Below, one piece after another: positions 25,201-37,200 of a stretch of DNA of 64,000 nucleotides (the first letter of the stretch is position 1; each line of letters starts with the position of its first letter). Origin of the DNA: Alligator mississippiensis (lineage: Eukaryota > Chordata > Crocodylia > Alligatoridae); contig NC_081829.1 of NCBI RefSeq assembly GCF_030867095.1, positions 89,551,261 through 89,615,260 on the forward strand, written 5' to 3'. The notes below the pieces were generated by a model. That model had not been told where the DNA came from and did not search any database. It saw only the letters and a list, made by a program, of their open reading frames with translations. A program made the position numbers and the translations under genes.

Positions 25201-28200
25201 TATAGACTGGTGGCTGTCAGGGTTTCCCAGTTTCTATCAACTGTGCCACCTGTCACTCCATGTCCAAAGGGACTACATGTTGGTGGTCCACCTCTGTAGC
25301 TCCAGGGTCACCCCTGTACAGACTTTGAAAAAAGTGTCCTTTTTTCATCCAGAAGTCCTGTCACTGTTGCAGATTATCCCAGCAGTTTGCCTGTTTCTTC
25401 CATACCCAGGACCATGACAGGTAGTCTGGCGATGATCCCAATGCAGGGCAACCTTTTAGGCATCTTGGATGTCATCTTTCTTCCTCTGGCAGCTCTGTCA
25501 TAGCAGTTTGCATCGAAGTGGTCTGTTCTGTGTGGCTCTGGAAAATCACCTTCTACAACAGGCCTATTATGCAGATGGAGGATCCAGTGCAGACGCTGTT
25601 GCACCTTCATTGCATGGGCATGTTTGAGGTGGGAGGTGCCCATGGTTTTCCTTTGTGCGGTGTAAAATGGTGCCAGAACTCCTTGCGTGGCAATCTCGGA
25701 GACTAGCGGAAGTGAAAGCCTGAGACTCCTGGTCACTTCTGGGCTGTATTGCCTAGAAGACACAGTGGCTTCAGTCCCAGGGGAACGCCAGAGAAGCAGA
25801 ACAGCAAGGGACATCAGGATATCTCTCTCCTGACTGCCTGGTCATCTAACCCCCCTTCACCCACCCTGGCCCCCAAAGATGGCTAAGCCAATATAACTGG
25901 ATGATAGTTGTGCTTTTGTTTGAGCCTAGTGTGATACAATTTTATACCAGTACAAAAATTGACCCACTCTGAACTATCCTGATTTTATGAGTTCATACAT
26001 CTACGCTGTGAGATCCATGGTGAGCATTTTGAAAACCAGTATGTCTTGCTCTCCGATGCAAGCAATAGATTTGATGTTAGCTTAACTCTGAGTTTCTTTT
26101 TTGCTGTGGGATAATTTGTACCACAGCTCTATCATTACCAAAAGATTATGTTTTATAGATATTTGGAGGACAGTTATAGCCTCTGGCAATGTTTGAAGGT
26201 GCAGAAGGAGATGCAGAGTGGCATTGCCCACCCTAGACAGGAATACAGCCATCTGCCCTGTTTAGTGTTTTCTATAGAAAACACCCATCGCTGCCGTATT
26301 CAAGTGCTGTGCGGGACAATTAGTTCCATGTAGTGAGCTCTCTGTGGGAAAGCTCTGCACAATTAACTGCTCTGTTCTCTTCTGTGTGTTTTCTCTGTCT
26401 CCCCCTCCTTCCCCTTTTCCACAAGGAAGTGGAAGAGGGCATGTACTGAATAAGAGTGACCAGGCTGTAGGTAAAGCTGACCCAAACTACATAGTCCTGG
26501 CCCCCTTCTCGGGAGCAGAACACCCATAACTGAAGATAAACCTTTATCCTGCCTCTGAAAGGAAGTCATCACAGTTGTTTTCCTGACTCCCAAGGTGATA
26601 ACTTCTGCTGCCCTCACACAACCATCCTGGCCTTTTTTTTTTTTTTAACGAGTGCAGCATTGGAGCCGGCATCTGTAGTTTCCTCTTCACCGATTCTTTC
26701 CGTCTTCAGCGACTGTCCTACTGCCCAGCTCTACCCAATGAAGTGTTCCTTATTGGCTCTATTAAGATCGCATCGATTCACTCTGCTTTGCACGCAGGTC
26801 GCATCTGAGTCATCCAGGCTGCATTGCCAGTTAAAGTTCAGCAAGGTCAGTAGGTTTTCCCCTCTCTTAGAAAATGGATCCAGCCAAGTAATAACACAGG
26901 ACTTGAGGTGCATCCAAGTTTTGTCTGTCCATAGTGCTAGATAGATGCTCATTACAAATCCAGGTGAAAGGACCCAAGTCAACCTCTGATTGCATTTCCT
27001 TTTTTAAAATAGTATGCAAATGTACAATAATAATATGTTGAGAAGGATTTTGTCAGCGTGTTGTAGTTGAAACTTTGGCTTGTGAATGAACAGTATGAAG
27101 AGGATGACACAATGTCATCGGACTTTTCATTCCTTGTATTTTGGTTCTGAAACATCATGCAGCTTTTGCTACACCGTGAATCAGTTTCTCAACGATTTGA
27201 GGACAAACTGTACTTGCAGTGTCTTTTCCATTAACAAAAAAAATAAAAAATAGTGCATCTCCCACCAGGAAGACAAAAGCTATGCTGCCCATTTGGCATG
27301 TTCACCAGACATCTCGTATCCTAGTGACCTGACGCTTCTGCTGCAATGTCTAGGTCCTCTTTGGGCCATGTCCTGTATTCTTTGTGTGACCCGATTCCAC
27401 ACTTGCTCCATTGAACTGTGGGCACAACCTGATATCAAGAGCACTGTAGAGCTTCAATGGAAGAAAACTGCAGAATTTTGTTGCAAGGAAACAGTCTTCT
27501 TTGTGGAGCTTCCCAATACACCAGGAGGAGCTAAGTCTGTATTTTAAGTAAGCTTTTGATATGCGGACGGTCCTTTTAAATGTCTCGATGCAACAATCCT
27601 TATCTGATTGTTTCTTTCCTCCTTGCTCTCCCTAAAATGAAGGCATTACTATCTGGAAAAGGAAAGAAATAGTAAAGAGTTCAAAAGTAGAAGTGGAAGA
27701 CACCCTTTTAAAGGTAAATGGAGCACATCTGAGCCTCATCTACACTACGCATCGGTCTTCGTCTTCTCTGTCGAACAGATACGGTTATTTATTTATTGAT
27801 TACATAAATATTGGCTGCAACACAAAAAGCACACACTCCCACCCACCCACCCCTCAGGTAATGAATGTCCTGTCAGGAACTATTTAGGAGGTGGGAAGGT
27901 CAGAGTTTACCCTTGCCCTCGAAATTTGAAGAAGGTAGAAACTTCTCCATAGTACCTTTTTCAGAGCCATGTTGTCTAGGCCCTCAACTGGGTGACTAAG
28001 TTTACCCTGATGGTGAGAAATGGATTCTACTTCCTCAGCTTCTTCAAAGGTCAGAGCTGCTTTTCATCTTGATATTAGAGTATTGCAAACACACACACCA
28101 TTCTGGTTGTACCTGACAACCTTCTCTTAACAAAGAGATACTTCACTAATTTAGTTACTGAAAACTTTGTATACAGACAGTTACTTGTATAAAATAAAAT

Positions 28201-31200
28201 TAAAGAAAAGGTATCAAATATCTTTTATTACTGTACTATTTATTTATTATATCTGTATAAAACAAAATTAAATAAAATATATTAAATAAAAGAGATCGGA
28301 TTTACCCAAAGAAGGGTCTGCCTATGTCCTTAGATCAACACAGCTACAACCTACACCCTTGTATACAGACAGTCACTTCTACTAGAACAAATTTCTTCCA
28401 GTAGAAAAATAGCCTAGGAGCTGTACTGTACAGACCTTCCTTTAGCCCCATAGTAGAACAGCTTCACGGGTAAACTCTGCAGCCATAAGGTCTTGCTCGT
28501 GATTTGAGCAATTGGCAATTTGTGTAATACAGCGGGCTGACACAAAGCAGGGCAGGGTGAGGCAGGGGCATTTTGCCTCTTCCCACAACTGAGGACTGCC
28601 CTGTTTGGGGAAGTGTCAGGGAGCAGTGGCTGCTGCTCCTCTCACCTCCTGGTCTACAGGATGCGGAGAGCAGATGCTCCCCATGCATTCTCCAGACTGG
28701 AGTGATTCTGGTCTAAAAAAATCACGGGAGTCTTTCCCTCGGCTCCTCTCCTTCTAGCACCCAAGAGGAGTTTAGCCAGGGGAAGTGTATAGACATTCAG
28801 TCTCCTGGGAGAAACTCTCCCAAGAGTGATTTAACCCTGGTTGTTGCCAGGTTACTTTCCTCCCAGAGTGGCCATTTTTGCTCCAGGAGAAAAAGCTTGA
28901 ATTATTGTATGCTTTTGATAGAGAATGGAGATTCAGTAGAAACTGAATGTCTGTACCTGTGCTTTCTCTCCTCCCCCAGTCCCTATCTAGTAATTCAGTG
29001 TGTCTTTGGTTACTATTTTATTTGGTTCGGATTAGAGCAGGAAACTTCGCTTAGCCATTATTAAGCTCTTTGGGTTTGTGTTTTGGGCAGATGTTTATTG
29101 AACAAAACAAGTTGAAAAGACAGAGTCAGCTGCTTCTGCAAAATGCTGCTCCTGATCAACAGCTTTTGAAAGCTTTGGATGAAAACGCACAGCTGACCCA
29201 AACACTAGAAGAAGAGAGGCTTCAATACCAAAAAAAGGTAATACAAGCATGTTTTACCTACTGTAGGATTTTTTAATAGCTTCTCTCACTTAATGACTTG
29301 CAGAAAGGCCTGTTTATAAACTGGACTCAGCCCTACCCTAGCGCAGTGGTTTTCAACCTTTTTTTCATTCATGGACCCTTAAACTTTTTGAATGGGGACA
29401 TGAACCCCTCTGAAAATCTATTGTTAATATAGCAAACTCTCTCTCTCCCTGTCTCGCATGCACACACTCACACGTGCCTGTCCTGGTTTGTAGATTGATA
29501 TAGTTAGGTGAGCAGAGGGACCATGGGGCTGTAGCATCACTGGGTCCCACATGAAGCAGCAGTGGTGGCAGGATGAAGCAGGGCTGCCTGTTGCTGGCAC
29601 TGTTGGGGCTCTGGGCTGCCTGTTGCTGGCACTCCAGTGACCTGTGGAGCTGGAGCAGCAGCAGCACTGGCAGTGCTTCCCCGCCAAGCAGGGCTGCCAC
29701 CTTTATAGCCACCTGGGGGTCTGTGGACTCTAGGTTGAAAATCATTACTCTTGTGCAAAGATCTAATCTGTGTCTCAGAGACCTTTAAAAGCTGAAGAGA
29801 ATATCATGAACACTTTCAGTGGTAGGATTGGAACAAAAAAACTCCAATATTAAGGCCCTGATTCAGGAAAGTATCCATACTGAGGAGACAATTGTGAAAC
29901 ACATGCTTCCCTTGAGCACATACTTATAGTTAAGTCCTGAGTAGGCACAAATTTAATCATGTCCCCTCCTGAATCAAGCCTTAAGAACAAGATCCTTTAC
30001 TGTGGGGGATGCAAGAATGATCCTACTTGCTGGGTAAGAGGATCAAAATTTCTTATGCGGACTAGCCACTAAATAGTTAATGTGGGTGAAAAATATGGCT
30101 TAAGACCTATGACTTTGATTGTTGTTGTTTTTAATTAACAGAAGGCAAAGGTGGTGGCACCTTGTTGACCTAGATTGGCTTTCAGGGAAGATTAACAACA
30201 AAACGGGCAAGCTGGTCCGTGCATTAACAAGTTGGATGCTGGCTTCAAAGATGCATAGAGGAATGCAAGCAGCAGAAGGAAATGTAAATGCTACAGTTGC
30301 AAATGATAGAAACTGGAAAGTGCCTTCGATATGGATGCTATAGAAAACACAATAGATGTTAAATGTTTTGCTTCCTTAATATTTGAGTATCTTTGAAACA
30401 AGACTTTGAGGCAGGTTCTCAATGCGTGGCTGATGTCTTCGTTCCATTGGGGTCAGTTGCCACCTGCTGGGAATCTCCCCCTGCAACTCGCTTGCCGGTG
30501 CTTGTGTGCTGTCAGGCAATACTCCCTTTCTCTGCTTTCACAAGTGCAGCAAAATCTGTACTCTGCACTCGCTGATTTATTCATTTAAAAATATATGTTC
30601 AGTGTAATTTCCAGCTTGCAGAAAAGCCCTGATTTTGTAAACTAGACCAAACTGTATATATTTAATGGGAATGGAAGTGATTATTTCAGCATACCTGAAT
30701 ACTGCCACTTAAGCTGATGTGGTTCTGTAATTCACCCAATGGCAGCTGCATGAGTTGTGGAAAGTGAGCTTAAATAATAACCTTTAAACAGAAGTGATCA
30801 TTTAGAAAAAAAAGTGCATTAATGTTTTATTGCTTCAAAATGAAGAAACATTAAGAAACTCTTTTTCTAAAAAGGTGGTTAAATTCCTATGAAGAAAAGA
30901 AAATCTTAGCAGTTACACACTTCAGGGCTGGAGATGTTTGTAAAATCAAATTGGGATTAGATTAGAAAATTAATGGTGAGATCTTTGTGACTCTTACTCA
31001 AAATTGTTCACTTAATATCTCCTCATGTACATGATTGCAGTTTACTGTGTTCCCCCTAATCTCCTATTCTGAAGACCTACAGTGTTTGCTGGGCTGTTCG
31101 CAAAGCAAAAGACACAAAAAAATTTCCTTTTCATTGTGAGAATGTCTCAATGTCTGTGAATTTCAGGTCAAAGAATTAGAAGAGCAGCTAGAAAATGAAG

Positions 31201-34200
31201 CATTACATAAGGAGATCAGTCGTCTTAAGCAACAGCTAGAACTTCTGGAAGACGATAAAAAAGAATTGGAACTAAAGTGTCAGACCTCTGAAGAAAAAGC
31301 TAAGGATTTAAAGCATTCAGGTAAAATCGTGTAACTGAATTAAGTTTAGAAGTGAAATCAGTTCAAGTGTAACTGGTGCAGACCTAATAGAATTACCTGG
31401 GATACATTTGAGACCCAACTATGAACAGCAGTTGCATAACTATTGCTGAGATCCTAACTTGTGCTTCACAGTACAAAGTTCAGTGGCTCAGCTTAGTCTT
31501 AGAAAAGTAATATCTAGCATGTTTGAAAGAAAAAACCTTGTAATATTTTTGTGATGTATACAATGGCAATGTGTAGATAAACCTAAATCTAAAATAAGTC
31601 GAGATTCAATGCAATGTTCACACGTGAAAGAGCAATCTTTCAAGTTCAGCTAAAACCCCTACCTTTGATAGATTCAAAGACATAAATAGAACATGACAGC
31701 TCTGCTAATTCTTTCACAAAGATACTGCATGTGATACGTGGGGTTGATTATCAGGCTGTAGTACCCACATGGCGTAGATGATGGAAAGACTTCTCGTGTT
31801 TCCACCTGTGGAAATTATCAAGCTACTTGAGAGTCCACACAAGCATTTTGTAATCTTGTGCCAGTGTTTGTCAGTGAATCTGAGGGAATGATTTAGACTG
31901 AGTTGTGAGGGGGGACAAAAATCCTGCTGACATGAGGGTTGTTTTTTTTTCTCCCTGGCATTATAAGGTCTTCTGACATTTAAGATGTAAATATTGCATC
32001 CAGCGCTCTGCACAGGGAATCATGCACACAACTCTTGTTGACTTGAATGGCTAAAATCCATGGGAGTTGCGTCTAATTCCCTATGCATCACGTTAAACAT
32101 CCACCTGTTACTCCTTGATTGATAAAAATGTGTGGTTGGGGAGGCATTGACAAAAGTCCCTGTTCTTTGGTGCTTCCCTAAATCAAGGCCTGAGCACCTG
32201 GCTGAGCAGATAAGCATGTGCTTAGCTGAGCCAAGGCTGAAAACAGGGACTTTCTGGCTATTATTTGTCCAGTTTGTCAAGAACTAAACATAAGGCATTG
32301 AAAACACTCATGCAAATTACTTGTGTATATACAGTATGGAGCAACTATTGCAATTTAGTTGTTACCAAAGTTTTTTTTATCAGAATGGTACCTGACCAGC
32401 TTGACAACATCCTGAGCATTAGATGCTAAAAACTAAATTAATTCTCTTTATTTAAAATTGCCACCTTATAATAAATTAAAAACTTAGTTAACAGCAGGCA
32501 GGCTACTGTTTCACTACCCTATGGTGACTGAAATATGTAGGTGGAAAATGACAGAAGAGAAGCAGGCCGTGGTGGTTGTAAGGAGCTTCTTAAAAAAAAT
32601 AGTTTTCCAATATTGCATGAATGCGTGCATCAAATGAATTTCAGACTCATGGAAATTAGAGCTGGAAGGACTCGATTAGGTTGTCTAGTCCATCTTTGGG
32701 TCAGTGCAGGATTATTAGATGATCATAAACCGTGATGATGCGCATGGTATAAGCTGATAGAGGCAGTTCCCTAGAACATCTTTTTCTAGATTTTTTTTGT
32801 TCAATTTTAATTTTAGAAGTCCTGGGTAATATTGTTCCCAAAATCCTTTCCTGATAGTCCTCCTAAATTCTTCTTTTTTAGTTTGATCAGGTACCAGACT
32901 AAATAATTCCACCTCCTCTTTCATTTTTACAGCTGTCATATCACTGTAGACTGTTACCTTCCCTCTGGATAAGAGCTCAGGCAAGCCATATATATTTAAC
33001 TGGTTTTGACTGTTTTTATGAGTCAGGTCTTCAGCTTCCTGATCCTTTTGCTCCAACCCTCACAGAAGATCTAAATGAAGGTCCGAAGGTGCTGGGAGAG
33101 CTGAATGCCTGCCTAAGGTTTCTCCCAGTTTATAGCATGACTTTGAGAGTAGGGAATCAAAAGTTGATCCCAGGCTTGCACCAGCAGGTCTTCTTGGGCA
33201 CTTTTACTTGTGCTTTGGGGGGGGGGGGGGGGGGGGGCTTTAATTAGAGCAGCTTCGAGAGCCACGCTAATTAATTAAAGTGCCACAGAATCTGGTGTAT
33301 CAGCATCCCTGTGCCTCAAAACAGCAGCAAGGGTGCTTGAATTAAAGCTTGTCGAACAAGCTTTAGTTCAAGTACCCTTGCTGCCATTTTCATAGATTTC
33401 ATAGACATTAGGGCTGGAAGGGACCTCACAAAATCATCGGGTCCAGCCCCCTGCCTGAGGGGCAGGAAGTTAGCTGGGGTGAGCTCACCCCAGTAAGGTA
33501 AGCATCCAAGTGTTTCTTAAAGGTATCCAGAATAGGTGCTTGCACCACTTCTGGGGGCAGTCTATTGCTTTCCTGAATTGAGGGCTCAAGGCCATATTTA
33601 TAACTGAGCACAAAAACAGTCCCATAAGAGTCAGCCGAAAAGTCTTTCCCACATTTGAGAACATTGATTAGTTTTTTAATATTATGCTTAATTGTTATGA
33701 AAGAAAAATCTGGGTGCTATTTTGTAAAATAGTAGATTCTTTACAAATACCTAGAAGGAAGTCATTTAAAACTTACATTGCTCATTTACATCAAGCCACA
33801 AAGCTGATTGGGACATGCATTTACACTATTCCTTTCCTCCTTGTGTATTTTATTTTTATTTTTAGAAGAGACAGCATTTTTAGAAGGATAAGCATTTTGG
33901 ATGCTTATCTTGCTGGGATCCTATGACCCCAGCTGACTTTCTGCCCTTTGGGCGGGGGGCTGGACTCGATGATCTTCCGAGGTCCCTTCCAGCCCTAATG
34001 TCTATGAAATCTATGAAATCAATATCAGGATTGTGTAAAGTCAATTCAGACAGTTTAAAACATCATTCATCTATTAATTGAAAAATAATGGGAATCAGGG
34101 ATCAAATTTTAGAAATTCCAGTTTGTGTTTGCATGTGAAATTCCCCCTATATTTATGAAGAGCAGCGAAGATCAACTGTAAGTAAATGAGATTAGGGGAG

Positions 34201-37200
34201 AATATTTTTATTTCCCCCCCCATCCCTCCCGCCATTAATTGCAACCGGCAGCATTTTGTGCATGTCTCAGTCACAGTTTTCCTATGTGATGAGGTAGCCT
34301 CCTTATTGTTTGTGCAGCCTGCTCCACATAGCAACAAGTGAGAAAGGAGAAAATGATTTTTGGTTTTTTGGGTAGTGTTTTAATGTGATTGTAAAACCCA
34401 CAAACATTGTTGAAGGAACTTGAGGACAAGACTAGAAACTGAAATAAGGTAAGTGGTTGTTTTTATACGGACTAAGCTTCAAGACTGCTACTAGGCAGTG
34501 CAGCAGCCATTCTGGTTCCTTTGCAGTGCGTTTATTGTTTTATACGAAGAGTTTAATATTATGGAGGTAGTCATTTTATCTTCACAAGCTGTCTTGATTG
34601 TAAATTGTTGGCTTAATGGAAAGTAATTGCAACTTGATCACTGTTCCTGGTGCAGAGGATGGTAAGAAATGACACTAATCCGGGTTGGTAACACATCAGG
34701 CAGTGGGAAGCCCTTTCATTTGCTTCTGAATTAGTCTGTGGCTTTATTGTGTTTGTATTTTGCAAGCAGAATTTTTATTTGTGATTTTTGTAGTTTTGAA
34801 TCCCATGCAAGTGGATGGGGAACGCCCATTCTTTTTCCCTGAGAAATCATTCTGGTTTTCTCTTGTTCTCACGCAGTCGATGAACTCCAGAAACGAGTAC
34901 ACCAGTCGGAAAATCCAGTGCCACCCCCACCCCCGCCGCCGCCACCGCCACTCCCTCCTCCCCCTCCTAATCCAATTCGGTAAGTGCTGTAAATGAAGGT
35001 ATTTGGAAACCACTCTTTGCTTTGGCAGCAACATACACTAAGCAATCTTGCAGCAAAGCAGCTTAAGGACCATTAAAATGGTCCTTGTTTTTCTGTGGCT
35101 GTTCTGAGGCTCTTCCTCATCACCCAGCAGACATGTGGGCCTCCCCGATTTAAGTGAGGCATGTGGCCCTGTCCCAAGCAGTCTTCCCTAGCCCCTCTTC
35201 TTAGAAACACTAACATCTAACAGCATCTTTAGGCTGTGATTTTGAGGGAGGAGTATTACCTCTCCAGTCTAAACTTAGGTAATTTTTTTCCCGTTTGTCT
35301 GATAGCTGTAATTACGGGCTTGTAGCTAATCTAAAGAAGATTGTTAGCATCCCTCTCTGCAAACAATTGTAGGGTGGGTTTGCTGTGTGCGTCTGTCAGA
35401 GACGGATGATGAAAGTTACTGAAGCTGTGGAATCCCAATGGTCTCTCGCTCTCTCTTCCCCGCCACTAAAAAAAAAATTAAAACCATTTTTGACAGCTAA
35501 CAGTATGGGCAAAATTTTAAAAATTAATCCTGGGATTTGCAACAAGGCTTCTTAAAGAGGAATCCAGATCCCATTCCTTTTTGGTAGCAGGAGTGCCAGT
35601 GAAACAGTGAAGAGCATGTGTTTAATTTAAAAGCCTCAAAGGTCCCACACTAGAAACGAATCATGTATTTAAAGTATGCATTTCGGTGCCTTGTTGGGAT
35701 TGAAGTTCAAGTCTTTTAGGTTCCTGTAAAAGTTCTATATCCATGTTTGCTTCTAACGTTCATATTTAGGTACCCAAGTAAGGGACCGGGTGTTGAACAG
35801 AGCTGAGCACCCACCAGCTCTTACTGATGTCCAGGTTGGGCACCTTTGCCTCTTGCTGCTGCAAAATGTTATTGTAATCCTATTACCATGCTGCAGCAGC
35901 TATTACACACAGGAATCTTGTTAATTATTGGAATTATGTAGGTGACTACTGACGTTTTAGCAGTATAAAATTATCCTCTTGTGCCCTGGCACTGTTGTTT
36001 CCGTAAAATATTTTTCTGAGCAGTCTTATGTGGACTTGCTACTTCTACCTGTCATTAGTTCATGTGATTTACTCAATCGGTTTATTCAGTCCAACATTTT
36101 TTACTTACAGTGCAGTTGTATATCCATCTTAAAGGAATGGTTAGTATGTTAATGCCTTCCATGTCTTACCTTGTCCTGAGCAAAGCTGCATTTTTTTAAA
36201 AGGTTATGTTCCCGAGCTAATCAGAATGGATGACAAAGTCCAGTTTAAACATCTGAAATGGCTAAAGCAGAATAGCTTTACCTTTTACTTGTGATCTGAA
36301 GCTCAGATTTGCAGAGGTGAATGCATCCATATTGTAGGAAAGATTCAATTCAGAGAGGTCGCTTTTCTTATGAGTAAAATTTAATACTTGAGAGAATACA
36401 GAAAAGTTCATAACCAGGGCTTTGCAGTTGGCGATGGGAGAAACCCTGAAATGTTTTCTGAATTTGAAAGAAGCTGAATTGCCATCTGAGGAAAAACGTT
36501 TTTTCCTGGGATATGAACAATTAAAGAGGGAAGAGTGCAGGAGAATCTGCTTCATCTGAAGTCTGACATCTCTGCAGTGGTGTCTACAGAACCAACAGGA
36601 CGTCTATGTTATGGGACAGTAGTCTGTAAAAAGAAAATCTTGGGATGAATAGTGTCAGTAACATTTAAAATCAAGAGTAAGTAGGCTCTTTTCAGAAGAG
36701 TTTCATTTTAATTATTTTAAATGGCATGCAAACTCCTCCGTTGCTATAGCTGGCAATCCAAAGCAATGCAGCAGCAGTAATATAGGTATAGACACAAGTG
36801 CCCATTATAAACTCTCGATTGCTAATTTAAAAGATAAATGGATATTTCAGAATTTCATATGAACTGTCTATTTCTTTGTATAGTGGGCTGCTTGATTTGG
36901 CAAAATTGTTTAAGTTTCCCCTGGACATAATATCAACATTAAGATAATTACATTGAATACTGTATAATATATGTGTAGTGTGTGATTAATGCACTGATAC
37001 AATTTAGTTATAGCAGGTTGAATAAAGGTAAAAACTCCTATATCCCTGATAAAAGGGTCTGGTACCAAATTTTGAGAGGGAGTTTTGCTTTTGAAATCAT
37101 ATCCATGCTGCTAATGATAACTTCAACTAAAACTAAAAGTATTAAGGAGACCATTTTCTCTTCATTGCACATGCTGTGTATCTCATTTTGCATTTTTCTT

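Larger units (their letters stand above)
8361..29090 (+). other. SHTN1: SHTN1 intron (20.7 kb)
   Basis: The largest intron. It holds an inverted repeat (9112-9238), an old CR1 (10430-11480), an AT microsatellite (12690-12895), a CR1 broken by a hAT element (12925-13810), a long CR1 (14064-16402), a CR1 tail (18226-18290), a GC-rich repeat (18678-18905), a second type of TIR element (20752-21480) and a CpG-rich element (23354-23687). A (GAT)n run is at 19866-19890. Stretches 16500-18220, 19000-20750, 21500-23350 and 23690-29090 show no exon or repeat I could name, apart from a worn repeat near 28140-28360 with duplicated tgtataaaa blocks. Confidence 0.65.
29238..31166 (+). other. SHTN1: SHTN1 intron
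   Basis: Holds a hAT-like element (29344-29747) and a TTAA-flanked MITE (29854-29980). From 30000 on it looks like unique intron. Confidence 0.7.
31321..34876 (+). other. SHTN1: SHTN1 intron
   Basis: Includes a CR1-like tail near 32645-32720, an unidentified minus-strand frame (32715-33056), a 21-G run (33217-33237), a hairpin (33322-33385) and two opposed CR1 tails (33389-33615 and 33863-34020). Elsewhere no feature. Confidence 0.65.

Noticed and set aside
34744..35034. Minus-strand Arg/Trp-rich frame
   Set aside because: Antisense shadow of the SHTN1 polyproline exon.
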